Counted from the first letter of the stretch, positions 1 through 5,781 are shown. The stretch: 5,781 bases of DNA from Bacteroidales bacterium Bact_23 (GCA_001603685.1 LUZO01000184.1:1-5781); one strand, 5' to 3'. The notes: generated by a model from the sequence alone, not told the origin. Numbers and translations: made by a program.

Positions 1-49
1 GATATACTGTATATTATGACAGTTGCCTAAAATCTCCGGCAATAAAAAT

Positions 50-80
50 TTTGAAATTTCGTGAAAAATTTGTATCTTAG
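50..80 (+). promoter_or_regulatory. Bacteroidota-type promoter of the KamA-like gene
   Basis: TTTG at 50-53 is followed after 19 nt by TATCTTAG at 73-80. This fits the Bacteroidota primary sigma pattern TTTG - about 19-21 nt - TAnnTTTG, with the last part of the -7 element degenerate (TTAG for TTTG). Transcription would start near 86, giving a leader of about 75 nt before the ATG at 160. The leader holds a direct repeat of CCGGTATC (103-110 and 144-151) but no recognisable riboswitch or strong hairpin. Confidence 0.6.
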
Positions 81-159
81 AGGTTTGAAATAACTCATAA
101 ATCCGGTATCCCCTGAAAAATTGAGCATCCTCATTCTTTACTACCGGTATCATTAAGTC

Positions 160-1482
160 ATGTTAAAAACAACTGAATACAAGGCTTATACGGCCGGAAA
201 TTTTCGTTTGATTCCCCAGATTCAAAAGCTCCCTGAATTTTTGATAAGAGAAATGGAGCTTGTAGCACAGGTATTACCGTTTAAATCCAATTCGTATGTA
301 GTTAATGAGTTGGTTGATTGGCAGAATTTTCAGAACGATCCAATTTTCCGGCTTACTTTTCCCAACAGGGAAATGCTTTCTGATGAACATTTTAACATAC
401 TCCGCAGGGCAATCGCTTCAGGAGTTGAGAAGAGTAAGCTTAAAGGCCTTGTTAACCGTATTCGTCTGGAGTTAAATCCGCATCCGGCCGGTCAGATGGA
501 ACTGAACATTCCGGAAATAAACGGAAAAAAGCTACATGGAATTCAGCATAAGTACCGTGAAACGGTCTTGTTCTTCCCTTCTCAGGGTCAGAGTTGCCAC
601 GCGTATTGCACATTCTGTTTCAGGTGGCCTCAGTTTACCGGTATGGAAGGGATGAAAATTGCTTCAGCCGAGGCTGAAACTCTGACGGCTTATTTGCGTA
701 GTCATAAAGAAGTAACCAATTTATTGTTAACCGGTGGCGATCCCATGGTTATGAGTGCTTCACTACTCGACAGAATCATCAGTCCACTTCTTAATTCTGA
801 TTTTGAACATATTCAGACTATCAGAATAGGATCTAAGTCGCTGTCATACTGGCCTTACCGGTTTATCAGCGATAGAGACGCCGCCGATATGTTGCATCTA
901 TTTGAAAAGGTCTCAAAATCGGGGAAGCAGTTATCCTTTATGGCCCATTTTAACAATCCAGCGGAATTAAAAACCAAAGCTGTAAAGCAAGCAATTAAAT
1001 TAATCCGTTCGGCCGGAGCCGAGATTAGAACCCAGTCGCCCATTTTAAAGAATATCAACGATTCGGCCAACGACTGGGCATCGATGTGGAGGCAGCAGGT
1101 TCGCCTTGGTTGTATCCCTTACTATATGTTTATGGGGCGGGATACCGGTGCGAAAAAATATTTTGATGTATCCATTGAGAGTGCTTACAAAATTTTCCGG
1201 GAAGCATACAGTAAGGTGAGCGGAATGTCGCGCACTGTCAGAGGGCCGGTAATGTCAGCATCGCCGGGGAAAGTACATATTCTCGGGATAAATGAAATTG
1301 GTGGCGAGAAGTTCTTCATCCTCCAGTTTATTCAGGGGAGAGATCCTGCCTGGGTGAGAAAACCATTTTTTGCAAAATATGATCCGGCTGCTTCCTGGTT
1401 AAGCGACCTTGTTCCGGCATTTGGAAAAGAAAAGTTTTTCTGGCAGGACGAGTTTAATAAATTGACCGGAATACCGGCTTAA
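160..1482 (+). CDS. KamA-family radical SAM/PLP aminomutase-like protein, substrate unknown
   Basis: This 440-residue protein belongs to the lysine 2,3-aminomutase (KamA/YodO/EpmB) family, which uses a 4Fe-4S cluster, S-adenosylmethionine and PLP to move an amino group between adjacent carbons. The cluster motif is C146-x3-C150-x2-C153, followed by R155, which matches the arginine that binds the substrate carboxylate in clostridial lysine 2,3-aminomutase. The family motif LTGGDP lies at 190-195. The likely PLP lysine is K371 in SPGK, where lysine aminomutase has PGGGGK. The two aspartates that hold the lysine epsilon-amino group are not kept: an ungapped alignment from PYY (320-322) puts R327 at the first position and S366 falls at the second. 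The C-terminal part (about 380-440) has no cysteines, so the structural zinc site of the clostridial enzyme is absent. The start is firm, because an in-frame TAA lies two codons upstream at 154-156. The gene stands alone and converges with the thioesterase gene. Family membership is secure, lysine as substrate is doubtful, and I give no gene symbol. Confidence 0.9.
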   Translation: MLKTTEYKAYTAGNFRLIPQIQKLPEFLIREMELVAQVLPFKSNSYVVNELVDWQNFQNDPIFRLTFPNREMLSDEHFNILRRAIASGVEKSKLKGLVNRIRLELNPHPAGQMELNIPEINGKKLHGIQHKYRETVLFFPSQGQSCHAYCTFCFRWPQFTGMEGMKIASAEAETLTAYLRSHKEVTNLLLTGGDPMVMSASLLDRIISPLLNSDFEHIQTIRIGSKSLSYWPYRFISDRDAADMLHLFEKVSKSGKQLSFMAHFNNPAELKTKAVKQAIKLIRSAGAEIRTQSPILKNINDSANDWASMWRQQVRLGCIPYYMFMGRDTGAKKYFDVSIESAYKIFREAYSKVSGMSRTVRGPVMSASPGKVHILGINEIGGEKFFILQFIQGRDPAWVRKPFFAKYDPAASWLSDLVPAFGKEKFFWQDEFNKLTGIPA

Positions 1483-1520
1483 CAATTAAATATTCACGTG
1501 CTTTCCGTCAGGGAACTATG

Positions 1521-2021
1521 TCAGCCATTGCCACTCTCTTCCGGATTAAAGGCATTGCGCCCCGGATACCACAATTTTTTCTCTGCAATTTTAGTGGGAT
1601 AGGTAAAATAATGCATGATTGCAGTGGTACAGAGTGTCATTTCATGGTTATACAGCTCAGTTTCAATCACTGCAATATTTCGTTGCATCTCCTTCAGCTT
1701 CGCTTTGAGGGTAAGTTCTCCCTGATTTACATAGATGGGCTTTGAGAGTTTCACATCCATTCTTGAGGTAACGCCCGAAGTTTTCAGCTTGATAAAAACC
1801 AGCCAGCTTGCAATTTCGTCAAGCAAGGTAGCCTGAATGCCGCCGTGCAATACATCTTTCCATCCCTGAAAATGGGCTTTCGGCTGCCAGTGCGCAACAA
1901 TATACTCTCCCTCTTCAGAAAACCTGAGCTGCAGCCCTGCGGGGTTATCAGGCGAACAGCCAAAACAGTTGTAGCCATCCAGTTTTGCAAAGGGATTCTG
2001 CAACATCTTTTTTTCAGTCAT
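1521..2021 (-). CDS. PaaI-like hotdog-fold acyl-CoA thioesterase
   Basis: This 166-residue protein has the hallmark of the PaaI/YiiD-type hotdog thioesterases: H59-G60-G61 followed by D68-E69 on the central helix (HGGIQATLLDE). In this family the helix acidic residue and the HGG backbone position the acyl thioester for hydrolysis. An N-terminal C19-F-G-C22 with the following NPAGLQL stretch is typical of one branch of these enzymes. No signal peptide is seen, so it is expected in the cytoplasm. The acyl-CoA substrate cannot be read from the sequence. The gene starts 5 nt after the stop of the MORN-repeat gene and probably shares its mRNA. The chosen start is the first ATG with useful spacing; M6 (2004-2006) is an alternative. 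An ATG directly after the upstream TAG (2024-2026) is closed by a stop after two codons and cannot be the start. A C-terminal tail of about 20 residues extends past the core fold. Confidence 0.85.
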   Translation of the reverse strand: MTEKKMLQNPFAKLDGYNCFGCSPDNPAGLQLRFSEEGEYIVAHWQPKAHFQGWKDVLHGGIQATLLDEIASWLVFIKLKTSGVTSRMDVKLSKPIYVNQGELTLKAKLKEMQRNIAVIETELYNHEMTLCTTAIMHYFTYPTKIAEKKLWYPGRNAFNPEESGNG

Positions 2022-2026
2022 AGCAT

Positions 2027-2788
2027 CTATTTTATTTTTCCTTTTGAATAAACTGTGGTTTTAATCGCTTTGCCATTTTCATCAAATTCAGTCCATTTTC
2101 CATCCTTTTCACCATTTACATACTGGCCCATGACTTTAACATTTCCATTCTCATAATACTCAACCGAATTACCCTGACTTAAATTATTTACATACATATC
2201 GCTGCTGCGAAGCTTACCGTCCGGATAGAATGCTTTCTGTTCGCCCTCCAGATTCCCATTCCTGTAGTTGTATTCGGCAATCAAATTTCCCATCATGTCA
2301 AACCATTTCGATAGTCCATCCTTTAACCCGTTCTTATACATGATTTCTTCAGATTTCTTATCCATAGTATTCTCATAATAAATACTCTGAAGCCCATCCA
2401 TTTTCCCGAGGCGGTAATAGTTTTCAGTGAGAATCAGTCCGGAATTGCTGAAGGTTCTGTATGGGCCATCCGGAAGGTCGTTTACGAAATATTGTTCGGA
2501 AATCAGGGTTGAGCGTTTGGAGAATTCCAGAAAAACTCCGTCTTTCTTTCCTTTGTTGTAGCTTTCCACTTTCTGGAGCCGGTTCAGATCGGAAATATAG
2601 ACAACCCAGGTTCCATCTTTTTTATCGTCGGTATATTTACCTTTCGAAATGAACGATCCGTCGGTTTCCTCCCATAACCCCTGCTTCAGCCCTTTGGTAT
2701 CGGTAAAGTTCTGAGACGAAAGCATTAAGGGGAACAATCCCGTGATGAATGCAGTTAAAATCAGGTAAAATCTGGCAGAATTTTTCAT
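2027..2788 (-). CDS. Secreted MORN/YwqK-like repeat protein
   Basis: This 253-residue protein begins with a likely Sec signal peptide: basic K2 and R6, a hydrophobic run at about 8-24, and probable cleavage near S24-S25-Q26. The rest is almost entirely tandem units of about 22-25 residues with the pattern nG-x-x-D/E-G-x-w/y-x-x-y/f, as in MORN_2/YwqK-like proteins. I count nine, with the core glycines near 37, 59, 84, 108, 132, 158, 182, 206 and 230. Such repeats form an elongated beta-hairpin sheet. I see no catalytic motif. With a signal peptide and no lipobox cysteine, the protein should be periplasmic or outer-membrane-facing. Automated annotation often names this family 'YwqK antitoxin', but nothing here suggests a toxin-antitoxin pair. 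It has its own promoter just after rimO and lies 5 nt upstream of the thioesterase gene. The molecular function is unknown. Confidence 0.85.
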   Translation of the reverse strand: MKNSARFYLILTAFITGLFPLMLSSQNFTDTKGLKQGLWEETDGSFISKGKYTDDKKDGTWVVYISDLNRLQKVESYNKGKKDGVFLEFSKRSTLISEQYFVNDLPDGPYRTFSNSGLILTENYYRLGKMDGLQSIYYENTMDKKSEEIMYKNGLKDGLSKWFDMMGNLIAEYNYRNGNLEGEQKAFYPDGKLRSSDMYVNNLSQGNSVEYYENGNVKVMGQYVNGEKDGKWTEFDENGKAIKTTVYSKGKIK

Positions 2789-2807
2789 GGCTACTCTTTT
2801 TTTGAGC

Positions 2808-2838
2808 CAAAGTTACAAACCTTCTGCAGAAAAAACAA
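2808..2838 (-). promoter_or_regulatory. Bacteroidota-type promoter of the MORN-repeat/thioesterase unit
   Basis: On the minus strand, TTG (2838-2836) is followed after 20 nt by a perfect TAnnTTTG element, TAACTTTG (2815-2808). The start of transcription would lie near 2802, only about 14 nt before the ATG at 2788, so the leader is very short. The whole element sits in the 52-nt gap directly after the rimO stop, which marks the MORN-repeat gene as the start of a separate unit. Confidence 0.7.
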
Positions 2839-2840
2839 TT

Positions 2841-4148
2841 TCAGAGCAGCGAAGCTTTCAAATCGTAGAGATCGGCGCCAGTAATCCTCACTTTTACAAT
2901 TTGCCCGGGTTGTACTTTTTTGTCGCCGGCCTCTATCAGCACTTCGTTATCCACTTCGGGTGAATCAAATTCGGTGCGGGCAATCCAGAACTCGTTTTCT
3001 TTGCGGTCGATGATAACATCGAGGATTTCGCCGGCCTTTGCTTCGTTTTTCTGTGTAGCGATTTCCTGCTGAAGCATCATGATCTGTTCAGCTCTTTTTG
3101 CTTTTGTAGCCGGCCTGATATTGTCTTTAAGCCGGAATGCCGGGGTGTTTTCTTCGTGCGAGTATGTGAATACACCAAGCCTTTCAAATCCGGCCTCGCG
3201 GATAAACTCTTTCAGTTCATTGAATTCTTCAGTGGTCTCGCCCGGATAGCCAACAATAAAACTGCTTCGGATGGCGATTCCCGGCACCCTTTCGCGTATG
3301 GTTCTGATCAGTTTTCTGATTTTATCGCCATCCGCCCCTCTTTTCATCGATTTCAGGATTCGATTGTTGATGTGCTGGAGCGGAATGTCGAGGTAACGGC
3401 AGATTTTGGGGTTTTCGCGCATGACATCCAGCACCTTAAGTGGAAAGCTGGTAGGAAATGCATAATGCAGGCGGATCCATTCTATGCCTTCTACCTTCGA
3501 TAGCTCTTCGAGCAGTTCCGCCAGTTGCCGTTTACCGTTCAGGTCAATTCCATAATAGGTAAGATCCTGTGCGATGAGTATCAGCTCCTTAACACCTGAC
3601 GATGCCAGAAATTGTGCTTCGGAAACCAACTGACCGATGGGTTTTGAGATGTTTTTGCCCCTGATTTGCGGAATTGCACAGAATGAGCATTTCCGGTCGC
3701 AACCTTCCGAGATTTTCAGGTAGGCGTAATGTGAAGGGGTGGTCACCATTCTTTCGCCCAGCAGTTCGGTGCGCAGCGGCGCATTCACATCGGTAAGGAT
3801 GGCGTTAAGGTCGTTCACTCCGTAAAATCCGTCAACTTCAGGAATTTCCTTAATCAGTTCATCCTTATAGCGCTGCGAAAGACAGCCCATCACAAACAGT
3901 TTTCGGATATTTCCTTCCTTTCGTTCGGCAGCCCATTGCAGAATGGTATCTACCGACTCTTCCTTCGCATCGTTGATAAAACCGCAGGTATTGATGATGA
4001 TCAGGTCGGCGGGTGTATTGCTGTCGTGTACGGTGTTGATTCCGGCAGCTCCCAGCTGGCGCATCATGACTTCGGAATCGACCAGATTTTTTGAACAGCC
4101 AAGGGTAATAACATTAGCTGTTTTATATTTCTTTACCGGTGACTTCAA
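2841..4148 (-). CDS. rimO: Ribosomal protein S12 methylthiotransferase RimO
   Basis: RimO is a radical SAM methylthiotransferase that adds a methylthio group to the beta-carbon of the conserved aspartate of ribosomal protein S12. The 435 residues show the full family layout. The N-terminal UPF0004 domain carries C18 (TLGCSKNLVDSE), C55 (NTCGF) and C89 (MGC), which bind the auxiliary cluster. The radical SAM domain has C150-x3-C154-x2-C157. The stretch DIPLQHINNRILKSMKRG at 254-271 and the GYPGET motif at 300-305 are typical. A TRAM domain covers about 372-435. NLVDSE after C18 favours RimO over MiaB. The start is unusual: the only acceptable codon between an in-frame TAA (4166-4164) and the essential C18 is TTG at 4148-4146, which gives a normal N-terminus about 10 residues before the first motif. 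There is no Shine-Dalgarno sequence before it. The gene follows ftsY after 89 nt, probably by read-through, with at best a weak promoter in the gap. Confidence 0.95.
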   Translation of the reverse strand: MKSPVKKYKTANVITLGCSKNLVDSEVMMRQLGAAGINTVHDSNTPADLIIINTCGFINDAKEESVDTILQWAAERKEGNIRKLFVMGCLSQRYKDELIKEIPEVDGFYGVNDLNAILTDVNAPLRTELLGERMVTTPSHYAYLKISEGCDRKCSFCAIPQIRGKNISKPIGQLVSEAQFLASSGVKELILIAQDLTYYGIDLNGKRQLAELLEELSKVEGIEWIRLHYAFPTSFPLKVLDVMRENPKICRYLDIPLQHINNRILKSMKRGADGDKIRKLIRTIRERVPGIAIRSSFIVGYPGETTEEFNELKEFIREAGFERLGVFTYSHEENTPAFRLKDNIRPATKAKRAEQIMMLQQEIATQKNEAKAGEILDVIIDRKENEFWIARTEFDSPEVDNEVLIEAGDKKVQPGQIVKVRITGADLYDLKASLL

Positions 4149-4237
4149 GACGGGTAAGTTTTTTTAAGAGTGAGGAAAAGGATCAGATAGTGTGTGTAAA
4201 CACTTTGTCAATCAGAATAATCACCATTTGCAATAAA

Positions 4238-5191
4238 TCAGTTAAAAAGCGATTCAACAAACTCTTCTTTGACAAAAGGTTGCAGGTCGGTCATCTTCTC
4301 GCCTATTCCTATGTATTTTACCGGAATTTTAAACTGGTCGGAAATGCCTATTGCTACGCCGCCTTTAGCGGTTCCGTCGAGTTTTGTGAGTGCCAGGGCA
4401 TTCACTTCAGTGGCGGCGGTAAACTGCCTGGCCTGCTCTATGGCGTTCTGTCCGGTGGATGCATCGAGTATCAGCAGGACTTCGTGCGGCGCCTCGGGAA
4501 GCAGCTTTTGCATAACATTTCTGATCTTCTTAAGTTCGTTCATCAGGTTAACTTTGTTATGCAGGCGGCCAGCGGTGTCGATGATCACCACATCGGCCTG
4601 CCGTGCCAGTGCCGATTTCAGGGTATCGAAAGCCACGGATGCCGGATCGGCACCCATACCCTGTGAAATGCAGGGAACTCCTACCCTTTCGGCCCAGATT
4701 TCGAGCTGCGATACGGCAGCTGCCCTGAAGGTATCGGCGGCGCCCAGCACCACGCTTTTTCCGGCCAGTTTGAACTGGTAGGCAAGCTTGCCGATGGTGG
4801 TGGTTTTACCAACTCCGTTAACCCCTACAACCATGATTACATAAGGGGTGTCTCTTTTGGGGAAGTCGAATCCTTCAATAAGCGAGCCGTTGGTATTTTC
4901 GTCGAGCAGCGCCGATATCTCTTCGCGGAGAATCCGGTTCAGCTCATTTACTCCGGTATATTTATCGGCAGCCACCCTTTTTTCGATTCGTTCAATAATT
5001 TTCAATGTGGTTTCAACGCCCACATCTGAGGTAACAAGTATCTCTTCAAGGTTGTCGAGTACTTCGGCATCAACCGTTGATTTTCCGAGGATGGCTTTCG
5101 AGAGGCGGCCAAAAAAAGAGGTTTTGGTTTTTTCAAGGCCTTTATCCAGGTCCTGCTTTTTTTCCTTTGTAAAGAATGATAAAAGTCCCAT
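4238..5191 (-). CDS. ftsY: Signal recognition particle receptor FtsY
   Basis: FtsY is the membrane-associated GTPase that receives SRP-ribosome complexes and hands nascent membrane proteins to the Sec translocon. The 317 residues contain the SRP N domain helical bundle (about 20-95) and the G domain with all its motifs: Walker A GVNGVGKT at 123-130, DTFRAAA at 153-159, DTAGR at 205-209, TKLDG at 269-273 and the closing GIGEKMTDLQPF at 295-306. The long acidic A domain of the E. coli protein is missing, as in many bacteria. The N-terminus begins with a hydrophobic stretch (GLLSFF) followed by lysines, which fits the amphipathic membrane-binding helix of short FtsY proteins. The ATG at 5191 has no Shine-Dalgarno sequence. 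The gene has its own -7 element (5248-5241) and lies after a terminator that closes the rpmG unit. RimO follows on the same strand. Confidence 0.97.
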   Translation of the reverse strand: MGLLSFFTKEKKQDLDKGLEKTKTSFFGRLSKAILGKSTVDAEVLDNLEEILVTSDVGVETTLKIIERIEKRVAADKYTGVNELNRILREEISALLDENTNGSLIEGFDFPKRDTPYVIMVVGVNGVGKTTTIGKLAYQFKLAGKSVVLGAADTFRAAAVSQLEIWAERVGVPCISQGMGADPASVAFDTLKSALARQADVVIIDTAGRLHNKVNLMNELKKIRNVMQKLLPEAPHEVLLILDASTGQNAIEQARQFTAATEVNALALTKLDGTAKGGVAIGISDQFKIPVKYIGIGEKMTDLQPFVKEEFVESLFN

Positions 5192-5240
5192 GAGAAGAAA
5201 GATTAACCCTTAAAACTTAAATAGTTGAATGCGGTGTTTG

Positions 5241-5248
5241 CAAAAATA
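5241..5248 (-). promoter_or_regulatory. Promoter -7 element for ftsY
   Basis: TATTTTTG on the minus strand (5248-5241) is a perfect match to the Bacteroidota -7 consensus TAnnTTTG. Transcription would start about 5235, leaving a leader of about 45 nt before the ftsY ATG. The -33 element is poor: no TTG lies at the usual 19-21 nt spacing, and the nearest (5278-5276) is 27 nt upstream, inside the T-rich tail of the preceding terminator. Confidence 0.5.
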
Positions 5249-5266
5249 TAAAGAAATAAGGCATGT

Positions 5267-5316
5267 AAATAAAAACAAACAAAAACAGGGTCTTTCCCAT
5301 ATAAGAAAAGGCCCTG
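5267..5316 (-). terminator. Rho-independent terminator after the rpmG/DUF4295 unit
   Basis: On the minus strand CAGGG (5316-5312) pairs with CCCTG (5290-5286). Inside it, after one C/A mismatch, CTTT pairs with AAAG, extended by weaker pairs around a TATAT loop. The hairpin is followed directly by a T-rich tract (5285-5267) of TTTTTG, TTTG and TTTTT. It begins 22 nt after the DUF4295 stop and separates the ribosomal-protein unit from ftsY. Confidence 0.75.
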
Positions 5317-5337
5317 CTCATATTCGTCTGTGGAAAA

Positions 5338-5493
5338 CTATTTCTTTGCCAGGAATTCCTTAACGCTGTCGCTGGGAACAATGTTTTCCTTGAATGCGTA
5401 TGCACCGGTCTTCTCTGACCTGACCATACGGATCACTTTTGCAAAATTCTTTCCTGAGGAAGTCCTGAGTGTTGCAACAACTTTCTTTGCCAT
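5338..5493 (-). CDS. DUF4295 family small basic protein, probably ribosome-associated
   Basis: This 51-residue open frame runs from ATG at 5493-5491 to TAG at 5340-5338. The protein starts MAKKVVATLRTSSGKNFAKV and continues with a lysine/arginine-rich core and a C-terminal EFLAKK. I recognise it as the Bacteroidota-specific DUF4295 family, whose members are about 50 residues and normally lie directly after rpmG. It begins 9 nt downstream of the rpmG stop and ends just before a terminator, so both are expected to be on one mRNA. A weak AAGG lies 4 nt before the start codon. Size, strong positive charge and strict linkage to L33 suggest a ribosomal protein. I recall that a cryo-EM structure of a Flavobacterium ribosome described an extra large-subunit protein, bL38, which may be this family, but I cannot confirm that here. 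Confidence 0.9.
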   Translation of the reverse strand: MAKKVVATLRTSSGKNFAKVIRMVRSEKTGAYAFKENIVPSDSVKEFLAKK

Positions 5494-5502
5494 GGTACCT
5501 TA

Positions 5503-5691
5503 TTATTTAATTTCTTTATGAACAGTCATTCTCTTGAGGATCGGATTGTACTTTTTAATCTCGAGCCTTTCGGGAGTATTCTTTTTATTTTTGGTGGTAA
5601 TGTATCTCGAAGTTCCTGGCATACCACTTTCTTTATGCTCAGTGCATTCCAAAATTACCTGAATCCTTGCTTCTTTCGTCTTTTTAGCCAT
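5503..5691 (-). CDS. rpmG: 50S ribosomal protein L33
   Basis: This 62-residue basic protein matches bacterial L33 over its whole length: the QVILECTEHK strand near the N-terminus, the SGMPGTSRYITTKNKKNT stretch at 22-39 and the family's KKYNPILKRMTVHKEIK ending. L33 sits on the large subunit near the tRNA exit site. It has a single cysteine (C16), so it is the zinc-free type rather than the four-cysteine zinc-ribbon paralogue. The ATG at 5691 follows a leader of about 24 nt without a Shine-Dalgarno sequence. Its own promoter lies at 5751-5721. In this phylum rpmB is usually next upstream, but the window ends 90 nt before the start and no rpmB coding sequence can be recognised there. The DUF4295 gene follows after 9 nt. 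Confidence 0.97.
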   Translation of the reverse strand: MAKKTKEARIQVILECTEHKESGMPGTSRYITTKNKKNTPERLEIKKYNPILKRMTVHKEIK

Positions 5692-5720
5692 TGGTTTAAG
5701 CCTTTAAAAATTTCGGACTG

Positions 5721-5751
5721 CAAAAATACAGTTTTTTTTTAATTAGACAAA
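5721..5751 (-). promoter_or_regulatory. Bacteroidota-type promoter of rpmG
   Basis: On the minus strand TTTG (5751-5748) is followed after 19 nt by TATTTTTG (5728-5721), a perfect -7 element at ideal spacing. The spacer contains a nine-A run, which may bend the DNA. Transcription would start near 5715, about 24 nt before the rpmG start codon. This is the best promoter match in the window, as expected for a ribosomal protein gene. Confidence 0.75.
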
Positions 5752-5781
5752 GGTTCCTGCTAAAAATCACCACTTTATTAT

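Noticed and set aside
103..151. Two copies of CCGGTATC in the leader as regulatory repeats
   Set aside because: They are eight bases only, 41 nt apart; CCGGTAT-like strings recur elsewhere in the window, including in coding sequence.
1458..1482. CCGG-AATA-CCGG hairpin as a terminator of the KamA-like gene or the thioesterase unit
   Set aside because: The stem is only 4 bp and no T tract follows on either strand.
2027..2788. Reading the YwqK-like protein as the antitoxin of a toxin-antitoxin system
   Set aside because: The protein has a signal peptide and repeats only. The neighbour is a thioesterase with intact HGG and DE motifs, not a toxin family. The name is an annotation habit.
3156..3503. 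115-residue plus-strand open frame inside rimO
   Set aside because: It is antisense to the conserved radical SAM domain of RimO and has no recognisable motif or promoter.
4183..4227. 14-codon open frame before rimO as a leader peptide gene
   Set aside because: It is very short, has no ribosome binding site, no run of regulatory codons and no attenuator hairpin.
4139..4781. Long plus-strand open frames of 170-175 residues across ftsY
   Set aside because: They lie opposite the well-supported ftsY frame, match no family and have serine/cysteine-rich composition typical of antisense shadows.
5692..5781. End of rpmB at the right edge
   Set aside because: One frame is open from the edge to about 5699, but it crosses the rpmG promoter and its translation does not resemble L28.

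Overview
The window looks like a piece of a Bacteroidota chromosome. Four intergenic regions carry promoters of the Bacteroidota type: TAnnTTTG as the -7 element (one has the variant TATCTTAG), three of them with a TTG/TTTG element 19-20 nt upstream. Clear Shine-Dalgarno sequences are essentially missing before the starts. The gene set rpmG - DUF4295 - ftsY - rimO is a conserved order that I know from this phylum, and DUF4295 itself is a Bacteroidota-restricted family.

Layout. Positions 1-159 are a leader and promoter region for the only plus-strand gene (160-1482), a KamA-family radical SAM/PLP aminomutase-like enzyme. Everything else is on the minus strand. Read in the direction of transcription (right to left): rpmG (ribosomal protein L33, 5691-5503), a 51-residue DUF4295 protein (5493-5338), a rho-independent terminator (about 5316-5267), ftsY (5191-4238) with its own promoter, rimO (4148-2841) apparently starting at TTG, then a new promoter and a two-gene unit: a secreted MORN-repeat protein (2788-2027) and a PaaI-like hotdog thioesterase (2021-1521). 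The thioesterase gene runs convergently into the KamA-like gene with 38 bp between the stops.

How the genes work together. The right half is a translation and protein-targeting block: L33 and the DUF4295 protein (probably ribosome-associated), the SRP receptor FtsY that docks ribosomes at the membrane, and RimO, which methylthiolates ribosomal protein S12. The MORN-repeat/thioesterase pair is a separate transcription unit of unknown purpose. The KamA-like enzyme is also a separate unit. It keeps the radical SAM cluster, the probable PLP lysine and the carboxylate-binding arginine, but it lacks the acidic residues that lysine 2,3-aminomutase uses to hold the lysine side chain, so its substrate is probably not lysine.

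I see no mobile element, CRISPR array, tRNA or rRNA. Most of the window is ordinary core genome. The points worth checking are the altered substrate pocket of the KamA-like enzyme, the TTG start of rimO, and the secreted-repeat/thioesterase gene pair.
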